Below are positions 20,641 to 30,323 of a stretch of 64,000 nt of DNA, piece after piece; within the stretch, counting starts at the first letter, position 1; each line of letters begins with the position of its first letter. Both the position numbers and the translations under genes were made by a program. Origin of the DNA: Pyrenochaeta sp. MPI-SDFR-AT-0127 (taxonomy: Eukaryota > Ascomycota > Dothideomycetes > Pleosporales > Cucurbitariaceae). The notes under the pieces are model-generated. The model worked only from the letters and a program-made list of their open reading frames with translations, had not been told where the DNA came from and did no database searches. Where the stretch lies: positions 372,001-436,000 of the forward strand of contig JAGTJM010000002.1 in assembly GCA_020747015.1 (NCBI GenBank). The letters are read 5' to 3'.

Positions 20641-22305
20641 ATGGCTGAAGTCGTAGGCATAATATCTGGTCTCTACACAGCAGGCCAAGCCCTTCAAAAT
20701 CTCGCACAACAAACTCACAAATGGCGGCGACTCTCTGATCGATTGTTCGATATCAAAGAAGGCCTAGTTGTCGCTGAGCTCACACTTGAAAGCTGGCAAC
20801 GCAAATATGATATCCTGGCCCGCCGACCGCCCCTCTACATGCAGGTTCTTTTCGGTAAACAGGGTTGCGATCGCCTTCAAGTTACGCTCGGAAGCATCAA
20901 CATGACAGCCAGAGCAATCAAAGCTGACATCAACAAAGTCATTGGTCAAGCGCTGAGAGTTCGATCGATTAAGATACCACCGGAACAGATACAGGACACC
21001 ATTGATGAAGATCTCGTCAAAGATTGCTTGAGACGAATACAGGAGAATATGTCATGGTCGCATAAGTTCCATTTCAGCGTGCTAGGGAAAATGGATGACT
21101 TGGAAGGGCGACTAAGCCGACTACACATGAAGCTTACCAGTCTCGAACGCTTGTCGGACTTGTATCTGGAGAAGGAACACCCGGATATCTTCGCAGAGGT
21201 CAAACGACTACCTGGCCGCCGAGTTGTACTCAAAGTTGGCGAGGGCAGGATGAATTCAGTCCAGGGCAAGCTTCTCGATGCACTTGCGGCACGGAAAGAT
21301 GCCGAATTATTACATCGCGCTTCCGGTCAGAGAAACAAGGTCCACATTGGACTCTCTGTCCCGCAGATCCATAAGCGCGACTTCGCATTTCTGCTCAGCC
21401 TGAATGGGCAGACGCACGAAGTGCTAGTCCATCCAGTCAAGATCAAAGCCATCAACGACCCCAACCGTATTCAAACAGATTTCACCACCGCTGTTCCGGC
21501 CTTGAAGAATAACACCCATAGCGCATGCTACATGTTGCCTTCTTCTTCAACCTCTGCGGGCTTCCAGGTCAGCATACCTCCAGCAAATATTCTCTCAGAT
21601 CTGGAGTACAAAGACGCTTTGTCTACCATCATCCGCGATCAAAACACCTTCCTTGGTAGTCAAATCCTCTATCAGCAAGACCAGAGTGCAATAGCGAGCG
21701 GTATTGCACAAGGCAGCTTTCGACTGATAGGTAGCCAGTGGCTACAGTTCCTCGATTGCACCAACATCCGCTGGCGAAGGACGAAGGACGGCAAGTGGAC
21801 GAGTATGCTTACCGCAACGCCTGGGAACGCATCCATCTCCCGAACGTTGGAGCAGTGCTTGTCAATTAACCACCAAAGACGAGACAAGCGCGACCTCACA
21901 AAACACATTCACATTTTCCGCATCGGCCTTGTTCTCGCCGAACTGGCACTCAAATCACCAATATCTTACATCGATTTCGATGGCGCAACGTACACGACCA
22001 AAATTTTTGGCAAGGATGGTGAAGAAGTCGACGCAAATGAAATCGCGGCAGAGGTGGAGAGGAGAAGTAATGTGTTTATGGGTAACATGGTGTTCTTCTG
22101 TCTCAATGCGTTGCAAGATCGCGACGCCATGTCTGATAAAAGTATTGAAGGCTCATATTTCAAAGAGGTTTTGAAGGATGCAGAGCAGCTTGATGCATTG
22201 ATCAAGGCAGAAAGGAAGAGAGGTGGGGGAAGTCCGACAGGGAGTGGGTTCAACACGCCGGGGATGGGTGGGCGCACTGATCTGAAGGATCTGTTCTACC
22301 ATTGA
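20641..22305 (+). CDS. Fungal-restricted protein with HeLo/DUF7580-like features
   Basis: Intronless, 554 residues, ATG at 20641. The N-terminus (MAEVVGIISGLYTAGQALQN, then helical KWRRLSDRLFDIKEGLVVAELTLESW) resembles helical domains found at the front of fungal HET-S/HeLo and STAND proteins. The C-terminal half has the pattern RIGLVLAELALKSPISYIDF, reminiscent of the DUF7580-type helical C-terminal region. No NB-ARC, kinase or HET motif is visible, and no transmembrane or signal sequence. The Gly/Ser tail (RGGGSPTGSGFNTPGMGGR) is flexible. A role in fungal non-self recognition or signalling is a guess from these similarities; the coding call itself is solid. Confidence 0.75.
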   Translation: MAEVVGIISGLYTAGQALQNLAQQTHKWRRLSDRLFDIKEGLVVAELTLESWQRKYDILARRPPLYMQVLFGKQGCDRLQVTLGSINMTARAIKADINKVIGQALRVRSIKIPPEQIQDTIDEDLVKDCLRRIQENMSWSHKFHFSVLGKMDDLEGRLSRLHMKLTSLERLSDLYLEKEHPDIFAEVKRLPGRRVVLKVGEGRMNSVQGKLLDALAARKDAELLHRASGQRNKVHIGLSVPQIHKRDFAFLLSLNGQTHEVLVHPVKIKAINDPNRIQTDFTTAVPALKNNTHSACYMLPSSSTSAGFQVSIPPANILSDLEYKDALSTIIRDQNTFLGSQILYQQDQSAIASGIAQGSFRLIGSQWLQFLDCTNIRWRRTKDGKWTSMLTATPGNASISRTLEQCLSINHQRRDKRDLTKHIHIFRIGLVLAELALKSPISYIDFDGATYTTKIFGKDGEEVDANEIAAEVERRSNVFMGNMVFFCLNALQDRDAMSDKSIEGSYFKEVLKDAEQLDALIKAERKRGGGSPTGSGFNTPGMGGRTDLKDLFYH

Positions 22306-22806
22306 TCATATTCTTTTAAGCACAACCTTGTAATGTAAGCAAATCAGAATAGATAGTGTAAGATAGCTCCATGCATACGTAGGAGCGCGGAATAATACTA
22401 TGAAGAGAAAACGGCGACTGGGCAAGCCAAGGTGTGGATCGTGACGCGCACGTGTTTATTTTGGCTCATGGACAACTGTCGCCAACTGTGTAGCCACAGA
22501 CTGCTAATTGAAGCTCGTTATAGGAGCTCATAAACTTGTAAATTATCAAAGACATGTATAGTGGACCATGGTTCATCCGCGCATTACTCGTGAATCGTAT
22601 CCAGGGTCCACCTTGCGGCAAGGATAAGCGCTTGCGCCTTGGCAGGGACTTCTGAGCCCAGAAAGAGGGAGCCAACGCGTATCAAGCTCTCATTCAGCTC
22701 GTAAACGGCATGATTTGGGGCGGGCAGGAACCTCCTATCTTCTTTCATTGACATTTCATCTTGTTATTCTTGGCGAGCCCGCATACAGCATTGTAATCTG
22801 CAGGAT
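22306..22806. other. Intergenic, 501 bp
   Basis: Upstream region of the GH47 gene and 3' flank of the preceding gene, both on the plus strand. No ORF or repeat is supported. Confidence 0.5.
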
Positions 22807-24618
22807 ATGGCATTGCTGCGACGATATGGCCTCTACACGGCCATCGCGGTAGTCCTCATCTACTTTCTCTACTCCCTGCGCACCCCTTACGAAATCGACA
22901 CAGGCAAGACACCTGGCTTCCCAGCCGAGAAAGAGAGGCCCAAGGAACCTCGACCCCAAAGACAGTACGCGTACAAGCCGTTTAATTGGGCCAAGGTGCC
23001 CTTCAAGAACCGCATCGAATCGCTCACACCATTACCGACCGCTGCGCCGAAGCAACTACCGAAAATACAATTCGCTTTCAAGAAGGAGGATGATACAGCA
23101 AAGAAAATCAGGGAGACGAGGCAGGAGGAGGTTAGGAAGCAGTTCTTCAAGTGCTGGAAGAACTACCGAAGTTTCGCGTGGATGCATGATGAGATAAGGC
23201 CTATCAGTGGCGAGGTTACTGATCATTTCGGCGGATGGGCAGCCACGTTGATCGATGCATTGGATACACTCTACATTATGGGTTTTGAAGAGGAGTTCTC
23301 ATCCGCGATTAGCGACATCGAGGACATCGACTTCGGATACACGGACCTAGACAAGATCAATGTGTTCGAGACAAACATTCGGCATCTGGGTGGCTTATTG
23401 AGCTCATATGAATTGAGTGGAGACAAGAGGTTACTAGCAAAGGCGAAGGAGGTGGGAGAAATGCTCTATCACGCATTCGATACACCCAACCACATGCCTA
23501 TCACACGCTGGAACTTCCGCGGCAAGGGCGAAGGCAAACCTCAGGTTGCAGACGAACACGTTCTCTTAGCGGAAATCGGATCATTCACCATGGAGTTTAC
23601 GCGTCTCTCCCAGCTCACGAATGATCCCAAATGGTATGATGCGGTTACAAGGGTCACAAGGCTGCTGGAGGAGCAACAGGCCAAGACGAAATTGCCGGGA
23701 ATGTGGCCAATTGTGGTGAATGCGCGGAAAGCCGATTTCACTGAAGATAACACATTTACGCTCGCTTCTATGGCGGACTCGACATACGAATATTTTGGAA
23801 AGATGTATGCGCTGCTTGGCGGTCAAGACGCGATTTATCGAAAACTCTACGAGAAGGCCATGGAAACCGCGGCCAAGCACGCCCTTTTCCGCCCCTCCAT
23901 GCCCGAGGAATTGGACCTACTTATGTCAGGTCCGGTTCATGTAGAAGGCTCGACGGTCTTTGTAGACTCCGAAATGCAGCATCTGGGTTGCTACACCGGC
24001 GGTATGTTTGCACTTGGCGGCAAACTCTTCCAAAAAGATGATCATGTCAAAATCGGTCGCAAGCTCACCGATACCTGTGTCTGGGCTTACAAGGCCTCTC
24101 CTGCAGGTATCATGCCTGAAGTCTCACATCTGCTCAAATGCGGAAACACAACGTCTTGCCGTTGGAATGAGAAGGCGTGGCATGACGCGGTACAGCTGAA
24201 ATCAGACGAAACCAAAGAAAAGGACCCGTTGAGGAATATTGCGAATATGCGCCTACCAGCCGGTTTCACCGCAATTGACGATCGCCGATATATTCTAAGA
24301 CCAGAGGCTATCGAAAGTGTATTCCTCATGTATCGCATCACCGGTGAACAACAATGGCAGGCTGCTGCATGGGACATGTGGACAGCCATACAGCGATCAA
24401 CTGACACCGACATTGGAAACTCGGCGTTGTTGGACGTGAGCGCGGAATCACCGCCGAGAATAGATGCCATGGAAAGTTTTTGGATGGCAGAGACGCTCAA
24501 GTATTTTTACCTGACATTCAGCGAACCTAGTGTGATTAGTCTGGATGACTGGGTCTTCAACACCGAAGCACATCCGTTCAAAATCCCGAAGGCGAAGCCA
24601 GGGGTAAAACATGGGTAG
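22807..24618 (+). CDS. Class I alpha-1,2-mannosidase (GH47), type II membrane protein
   Basis: Intronless, 603 residues. A single N-terminal membrane anchor (YGLYTAIAVVLIYFLYSL, residues 7-24) follows a short basic cytosolic tail. A linker rich in Pro/Lys comes next, then the GH47 catalytic domain from about residue 100: KNYRSFAWMHDEIRPISG, WAATLIDALDTLYIMG, RPEAIESVFLMYRITG, and the terminal FNTEAHPF that carries the calcium-binding Thr. Such enzymes trim Man9 to Man5-8 N-glycans in the ER or Golgi (EC 3.2.1.113). The anchor suggests a Golgi/ER resident rather than a secreted enzyme. Conserved acidic residues sit in the DALDTLYI and RPEAIES blocks. Confidence 0.95.
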   Translation: MALLRRYGLYTAIAVVLIYFLYSLRTPYEIDTGKTPGFPAEKERPKEPRPQRQYAYKPFNWAKVPFKNRIESLTPLPTAAPKQLPKIQFAFKKEDDTAKKIRETRQEEVRKQFFKCWKNYRSFAWMHDEIRPISGEVTDHFGGWAATLIDALDTLYIMGFEEEFSSAISDIEDIDFGYTDLDKINVFETNIRHLGGLLSSYELSGDKRLLAKAKEVGEMLYHAFDTPNHMPITRWNFRGKGEGKPQVADEHVLLAEIGSFTMEFTRLSQLTNDPKWYDAVTRVTRLLEEQQAKTKLPGMWPIVVNARKADFTEDNTFTLASMADSTYEYFGKMYALLGGQDAIYRKLYEKAMETAAKHALFRPSMPEELDLLMSGPVHVEGSTVFVDSEMQHLGCYTGGMFALGGKLFQKDDHVKIGRKLTDTCVWAYKASPAGIMPEVSHLLKCGNTTSCRWNEKAWHDAVQLKSDETKEKDPLRNIANMRLPAGFTAIDDRRYILRPEAIESVFLMYRITGEQQWQAAAWDMWTAIQRSTDTDIGNSALLDVSAESPPRIDAMESFWMAETLKYFYLTFSEPSVISLDDWVFNTEAHPFKIPKAKPGVKHG

Positions 24619-24996
24619 TGAGGTTGGCAGATGACTCTTACCCGCATGATTATTCTTAGTTATATACTTTTTTCTCATTTGATTTAGCTTCTCCTAACAT
24701 GACTTGAGTGATGAAGGTCGATCAATACTATGTCTCTTGATGATGCCCGAAATGGTGATAATGGCGAAAGACCGTTTGAGAGAAGGATAGATTGCCAGTA
24801 CAAACGGTTTTTTTAGGGAAGACATCTCAAGCAAGACAGTACATGTATACGAAGCTATATAGAAGTCGTGAGATACCAGCAACATGATTGAGAGGAAATA
24901 CTTGAGACATGGGTTTGTGAACCTGTATAACTGACCAGCCATTTCATAACAATCTACAATACGCTTCGATTCAAAGCCAGCCGAACCGATAGGCAT
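24619..24996. other. Convergent intergenic region
   Basis: These 378 bases lie between the stops of the GH47 (+) and polygalacturonase (-) genes. AT-rich, with no recognisable feature. Confidence 0.5.
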
Positions 24997-26313
24997 TTAA
25001 GAACACGTAGTAACGCTGGGCACGTTCGTGCAATTACCGTAAGGCTTGCCACCAGTTACAGAAACGTTTGACCAAGTCCATCCCGTGCAAGAGGTAGAGC
25101 TGCCACAGGTGACAACAACATTATTGCCACTGCTCGACACAGCACCAGTACCAGTGATATTTTCAATTGTCAAGCCAGTAATGGGGACGCCAGAAGTGGC
25201 AGTTCCTTTAAGGTCACCGCCATTGTAGTTCTGCTCGATGATGATACCATACCTGTCAAGGCGTAAGTAAAAGGCGCAGTAAAAGGGAGGGCAGAGAGCG
25301 CAGCTCAAAGCATACTTGGAGATAGAAGAAAGAGTAATCTGATTATAGGTTACTTTATCAATCTTGCCTGTCGTGTTGATGGTAGCCTTAACACGGATAC
25401 CTGTCATTCAGGATTAGCAGCTGCTGAAAAGAAGAGTTGATGCTTTGAATGACGTACCATTGGTGGATTTGGTGACCTGGTTGTTGAGAAAAGTAACAGT
25501 ATCGACAGTGTTGTCTGAACGGCCGCCGACTGAGCCAATAGACAGACCATGTCCGCCAGAGCAGAAGCTGTTTTTGAAGGTGATGTTCTTATGACAATGT
25601 CAGCTGATACCCAGCACAGAGCACTCTGAACTTACAGTTCCGGAGTTGATTGCGACGCAATCATCCTGATTCTTCACTGTCGCGTTATCAATGACAATGT
25701 TACTACTCGTTCCAATGTCGAACCCGTCAGTATTATGGCCGAGCGATCCTGCATCACCAGCAGAGCTGTCGAGAGTCATGCCAGTGATAGTAAGGCCATT
25801 GCAACTAGCAATGCTAACACCCTGGTGGGGGGTGTTTTTGACATTGAGGTTGGTTATGGTTGAGGCGCCAGTAAGGGAGTGCGCGGAGAAGAACTTGGGC
25901 TTTTGCTTGCCATTGTCGCCCTGTCCGTCCCACCAACGTGCACCATCGCAGTCAAGAACGTGTCCTGTAGCTCCCTGAACATTGATTCCTTTACCACCAA
26001 TACTAAGCAAAGGGCCAAGCCATTCAGAGTAACCCCACGTTGTAGTACCCGCGAAGATAACATTAGTGTTATCAGCGAGACCGGAGAGATCTAGGGTTGT
26101 GCCAGAGGGCACAGCAACATTGCTGAGAGTCATGGTGGAGCATAGCTTAGCTGACTGAGAGGCTAAAGCGGCACCGCCAGCACCTGAGAATGTGCAACTG
26201 ACGGCACGCTTGACGGCATCTGGTTTGGGTGCATTGGTGATCGTTGGTGGAGGAGATGCGGCAGCAGACGCTGCAAGAGATACGAAGACAAGACCAATTG
26301 CTAAAGCAACCAT
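24997..26313 (-). CDS. Secreted endopolygalacturonase (GH28)
   Basis: Model: complement(join(24997..25252, 25316..25400, 25458..25587, 25636..26313)), 382 residues, three introns (48, 57, 63 nt). It has a signal peptide (MVALAIGLVFVSLAASAAA) and a dibasic propeptide site after it (VKR, residues 34-36). The GH28 beta-helix active site is complete: Asp196 in NTDGFD, Asp217-Asp218 in QDDC, His239 in GGHGLS, and Arg272/Lys274 in the RVK equivalent of the usual RIK. It cleaves alpha-1,4-galacturonan in plant pectin. Catalytic residues straddle exons 1-3. The C-terminal disulfide region (GNCTNVPSVTTCS) is intact, so this should be an active enzyme. Pectin or carbon-source regulation is expected from the family but not shown here. 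Confidence 0.95.
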
Positions 26314-26410
26314 TTTGAAAGAGGCGCAGTGATGTTAAAGTAGTGACTGCTTTATTGATGGAGGGATGGCTGGCTGAATGCTTGATTGAAAAGCGCGGTA
26401 CACACCAGTC

Positions 26411-26418
26411 TATATAAT
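26411..26418 (-). promoter_or_regulatory. TATA box of the polygalacturonase gene
   Basis: The minus strand reads ATTATATA here, about 100 bp upstream of the start codon. That position and sequence suit the core promoter of a highly inducible secreted-enzyme gene. Confidence 0.5.
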
Positions 26419-28300
26419 GATGGGAAAGACGCAACTCAAAGTGAAGGTTGGCCTGCACAGCTACCAATGCGGTTTCATAACGGCGGTACGCAAGGAATGA
26501 TTCATGATTTGCATGGGTCCATGATCTAGAGATCTTCCAATGAGTGAACCTGGAGATCAGACGTGTGAAGTCAATTGATGGCCATCGTGCGTACTAGCCC
26601 TTGTACCACTCATGTTGTCGTCCACAGGCCCAAGTTACACCACGACCGTTCAATCGGGCCATCCTTGTGATTAGACAATCTGAGTCCACTAATGGAAGTT
26701 CCAGAGCCTCACGACAGACATCGCTAGCACGTCCAGTAGATATCCGCAGAACTGCCGGTGTGGCGTCGGGGAGTGTATTGCTCGCGGTGCGAAACGCCGG
26801 CGTTGCGGCATAAAGGGTCCTATTCTGGTTAGATAAGGTTTCCACGACGCTATTCAGGACTGGAGGAGGAAGCTTAGAACGCTTGTCTTGTTATAGCTCT
26901 CTCGACTTCAAGCAGCTAAGACGTTGTATCTGTCCTATCATGGAATGGTATACTATCTTTATGGCCCCGAGTCGATTCCTGGGGGCAAAGAGTCAATCTC
27001 CTGCAGGCAAGACTAGAACAAATGAGAAGAGAGGGTATGCCACACTTGCTTGTCACAGAGCACCGGAGTGTTCGTAGACCCCAGTAGCGAGGGGAAACCA
27101 CCGCATACCCCTATAGTTACATTCGCATGCTTGACTCAGGTGCTCGACTTCGTCCACGGCTGGACCGTGCACCTATTCTGTGGACTAAAATGCGGCTGAT
27201 ATTGTTTCTGGGCTCTTTTGATGTCTACGCAGAATTCGCAGCAAAGCCCTGCCTACAGTTGTGGAAATAGGATGACGCAGGGTTCACATTTACTTTCGTA
27301 TGAGCGGTCTGACAGTACCATTCCCGTCGATGAGGTCGATCCACGCCAGAATAGAATAATTTCACTAAATGCTCTAATGCGGAATCTTGACTACGTTAGT
27401 GATCTGGGCAAGATTGCTTCTTTCCTTGTAGGCTCCTGTCATATTGATTGGAAAGCTAATTACAGGGATCATCGCCGCTTATCATAGCGCGGAGGCGGCA
27501 CAACCTGACTCTGGCGAGAACTACAACCATGACTTCGCCGAAAACCAGGGCCAATTACGCCGTTTGCCTCCCAAATTCCGTAGTTGAAATCCTCAGGACC
27601 TAGTTTTAGAACTTCCTCCAGAGAAAGGCCGATATGTCCTCGACATATCCTCCTTGGCAGTCTTAGGCTCACTTCACCAATTAATCTCATTTGCTCCTGG
27701 AAAGGGCGGCCCGATCGGATCCCAAGTTATTTCAGCCACCACACGATCGAGGCAGATGTGACCGGCACTAAGTGGTGTTTTCAGCAGGCGGTTAATGTCC
27801 AGGCGGTGTGGATACGTTCTAACCGTCATGATTTACCCGTAGAGCAGAGTAGCAAACCTCACTGTGTGACTTCGATATACTTTGGGCTCTTAGGGGAGAA
27901 GGCCCCAAGATATTTGTCATTCTGGAGCAACACCAACCTGATGACCCAGTATTACACCCAACATCAGGGTGCCAAGCTCTTGGAATTATCGCAATGATGT
28001 AACTTGTCGGTGGAATTTTGTGACAGTGGTGGCATAGCTTGCCCATCTTGTACAGAGACGTGTAAGCCGTCGTCCCCTGCGCCTTTCTCGATCGTCAGTC
28101 CACACAAAGCTTTCTCCTAGGAAGTGTCCTATCTTGACCGCCGGCCGGGTTCAGATTCTCAATAATTAAAATGGTCTAGAACATGCTCCCACTTCCATTC
28201 TGGTCTCAGGATAAATCGAGTGTCATGATGTGACGCACAATGTGCTTTCTACTTAGCCCATTTGCACAGGAATCGATATTAAAATTCTCCACAATGATTG
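26419..28300. other. Gene-poor stretch with no supported gene
   Basis: About 1.9 kb. The minus-strand frame 26594-26845 (83 codons, no ATG start) and the plus-strand frame 27584-27997 (137 codons) have no recognisable domain and are likely chance. I cannot exclude relics of a decayed gene. No terminal inverted repeats or tandem arrays were noticed. Confidence 0.4.
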
Positions 28301-29992
28301 TCAAGCTGCGCGAGTATCGTACTTCTCATTTGTCGTTTGCTGCTGCTGCTGCTGCATCATTGTGTTTTCGATCTGAGTGGAGCTTTGAGACACGTCACCT
28401 CCATGTCTTGCCGACCAGATCAGCAAGAGCAGAAAGGCGGTTGAGAACAGAGGAGGTAGAGCAAAGATTACTGCCCACTTTTGTCCGCTACCCATCCGTG
28501 TATTGCTGATTGTTGCTTCCGCAGTTATTTGCTCCCACGATGAGTTCATATACGAGCCCACCATTGCGGCTGTCACTCCTAGCGCATCTTCCAGACCGTT
28601 TCGTGAATCCGAGAATGCAAATGTGCTTCGAATATGCGCCTCTTTGTTCTTGTCTTCAGTGCCGCTGCTCCGATAAATTGCATCAAACCAGCCGTCTAGG
28701 CCGGAGTTCTCGATAAGAACCTGCCAACTCGAGGTTGCTGCGACAGCACGAAGACCACTCATATCAATCGGATACTGACTGCCTGGATCGCAAGGCTCTT
28801 CACTCTCGGCAGTAGCGAACCAGCCATTTGTCTCGCTGGTTGCACCTCTGAGGCTAAGCTGGACCTTTCTGAACGAGTAAACATCCCTAGTATCCACGGT
28901 GCAGGTGACAGCGTAGGTGGATTTGGGATTGCGACTCGACTCGCCCACCAGCACATCGCGGAGCGCATTCTCATCTCCCACAGTTACCCCAAGTAAGGCG
29001 CCATATCCACGGGTTCCGCCAAGGACGATGGTCACTTCCCCAACCTCCCCAACAGTGCACAATCCTTTAGAGAGAGTAGGTTGCACGCTAGGATCGACTA
29101 TAACAGTATTTGTAATGCGGCAATGGCCGTCGTCTGAGACAACTTCAATGGTCCTGTCATTCACAACCACATTCCCTCCTCGTCTGCAACGGATGGGATT
29201 ATGGACCATGACGGGAACGCATTGACTGGTTTTAGCGACGCTGGCTGGAAATCGATCTACCAGCTCAGCGAGATGCTGTCCGTAACCAACTGGCCACGAA
29301 ATGACCGATACCGGAACTCCCATAGCAGACGCGTGCACCGAAGTCGTCCCAACAGTATAAGCATATGAATTAGGAGTGTATTTGTTGATGCTAGCGATCA
29401 AGTTCGTAGCTCGTCGACTTGCACAGCTGTCGCCAGCTATGTTAACCCAAAAGATTCTCCCGTCAGTCATGTTCCAGAAATATCCCCAACCTGTCACTTC
29501 AGTTCCGGGAGGAAAGACATTGGCGCAGAACTCGTGACTCGGGTATGGCTGACCACTTGAGATGGTGATGCTATAGTCATGGATGACTCGAGTTGTAGTT
29601 GTTGGCGTGAACGCTGAAACGAGTGCTGCAGTTATCAAGCCCACGCCAATAAATGACAACTGCACCTTGCTGTTACGCACGATTTCCATAAGTGATGCAA
29701 CACCCAAGATTGTTCGCCATCGTTCACCAAGTTGCTGAAGTCGTGTAGCCTCGCCTTTTGTTAACTGGACGTCAATGTCGCGAATCATCAAATTGCGAAT
29801 CTGTGACATGATAAACATAGTGATCGATGTCGCAATGATCGTTGAGACTGCCGTGTACGCCGCTCTGGCTTTGCCATTGTATGTACCGTAGTGCGTTAGG
29901 TTGATTGGGTAAAACGCAACGACGACAATGACGGCAGTCGAGGCGAGGGATACAATGAATGCAAGTATAGGGAATATGGATACTCGAGGCAT
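28301..29992 (-). CDS. Fungal multi-span membrane protein with large lumenal/extracellular domain
   Basis: Intronless, 563 residues, ATG at 29990-29992. Hydrophobic segments lie near residues 5-27 (FPILAFIVSLASTAVIVVVAF), 45-62 (YTAVSTIIATSITMFIM), 111-128 (VQLSFIGVGLITAALVSA) and near the C-terminus (WAVIFALPPLFSTAFLLLLIW). Between the last two lies a ~380-residue soluble domain with about ten Cys and possible N-glycosylation sites (NMT, NSS). It looks extracytoplasmic and disulfide-bonded. The cytosolic tail is polar and contains a run of six Gln encoded by CAG repeats. I do not recognise the family; similar architectures are frequent as unnamed proteins in filamentous fungi. Sensing or adhesion is only speculation. 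Confidence 0.75.
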   Translation of the reverse strand: MPRVSIFPILAFIVSLASTAVIVVVAFYPINLTHYGTYNGKARAAYTAVSTIIATSITMFIMSQIRNLMIRDIDVQLTKGEATRLQQLGERWRTILGVASLMEIVRNSKVQLSFIGVGLITAALVSAFTPTTTTRVIHDYSITISSGQPYPSHEFCANVFPPGTEVTGWGYFWNMTDGRIFWVNIAGDSCASRRATNLIASINKYTPNSYAYTVGTTSVHASAMGVPVSVISWPVGYGQHLAELVDRFPASVAKTSQCVPVMVHNPIRCRRGGNVVVNDRTIEVVSDDGHCRITNTVIVDPSVQPTLSKGLCTVGEVGEVTIVLGGTRGYGALLGVTVGDENALRDVLVGESSRNPKSTYAVTCTVDTRDVYSFRKVQLSLRGATSETNGWFATAESEEPCDPGSQYPIDMSGLRAVAATSSWQVLIENSGLDGWFDAIYRSSGTEDKNKEAHIRSTFAFSDSRNGLEDALGVTAAMVGSYMNSSWEQITAEATISNTRMGSGQKWAVIFALPPLFSTAFLLLLIWSARHGGDVSQSSTQIENTMMQQQQQQTTNEKYDTRAA

Positions 29993-30323
29993 AATGCTCT
30001 TCGCGCTTTCAATGATTTTTCAAGTTGCATGGAACTTATCTACTCAATGTGGTTAATCTAATTGCGATTTTGTATATTGTTCTGATGTAAACCCCGCTTT
30101 GTCTTGCAGATGCGGCTGAAGCAGCTGAAGCAAGCATCGCGAAATCAAGACCGATCATATGCTTTTGATAGGTCAGCAAAAGCATATTCAGAGATTTACG
30201 GCCTTTTCAGGCACCAGCGGAGAAAAGGTCCGGTTGAGAGCGGAAGTCGCCATCACTAATGACGGTACGTGGTTGGGCAAACATGATCTGAATGGGTGTT
30301 CACAGACACCTGGGGGAAGTCTT
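29993..30323. other. Intergenic, 331 bp
   Basis: Promoter of the membrane-protein gene and 3' flank of the UCH gene. Nothing else is seen. Confidence 0.5.

Noticed and set aside
27584..27997. Plus-strand frame of 137 codons in the 26.4-28.3 kb gap
   Set aside because: No recognisable motif and stops nearby in all frames; retained only as part of the gap description.
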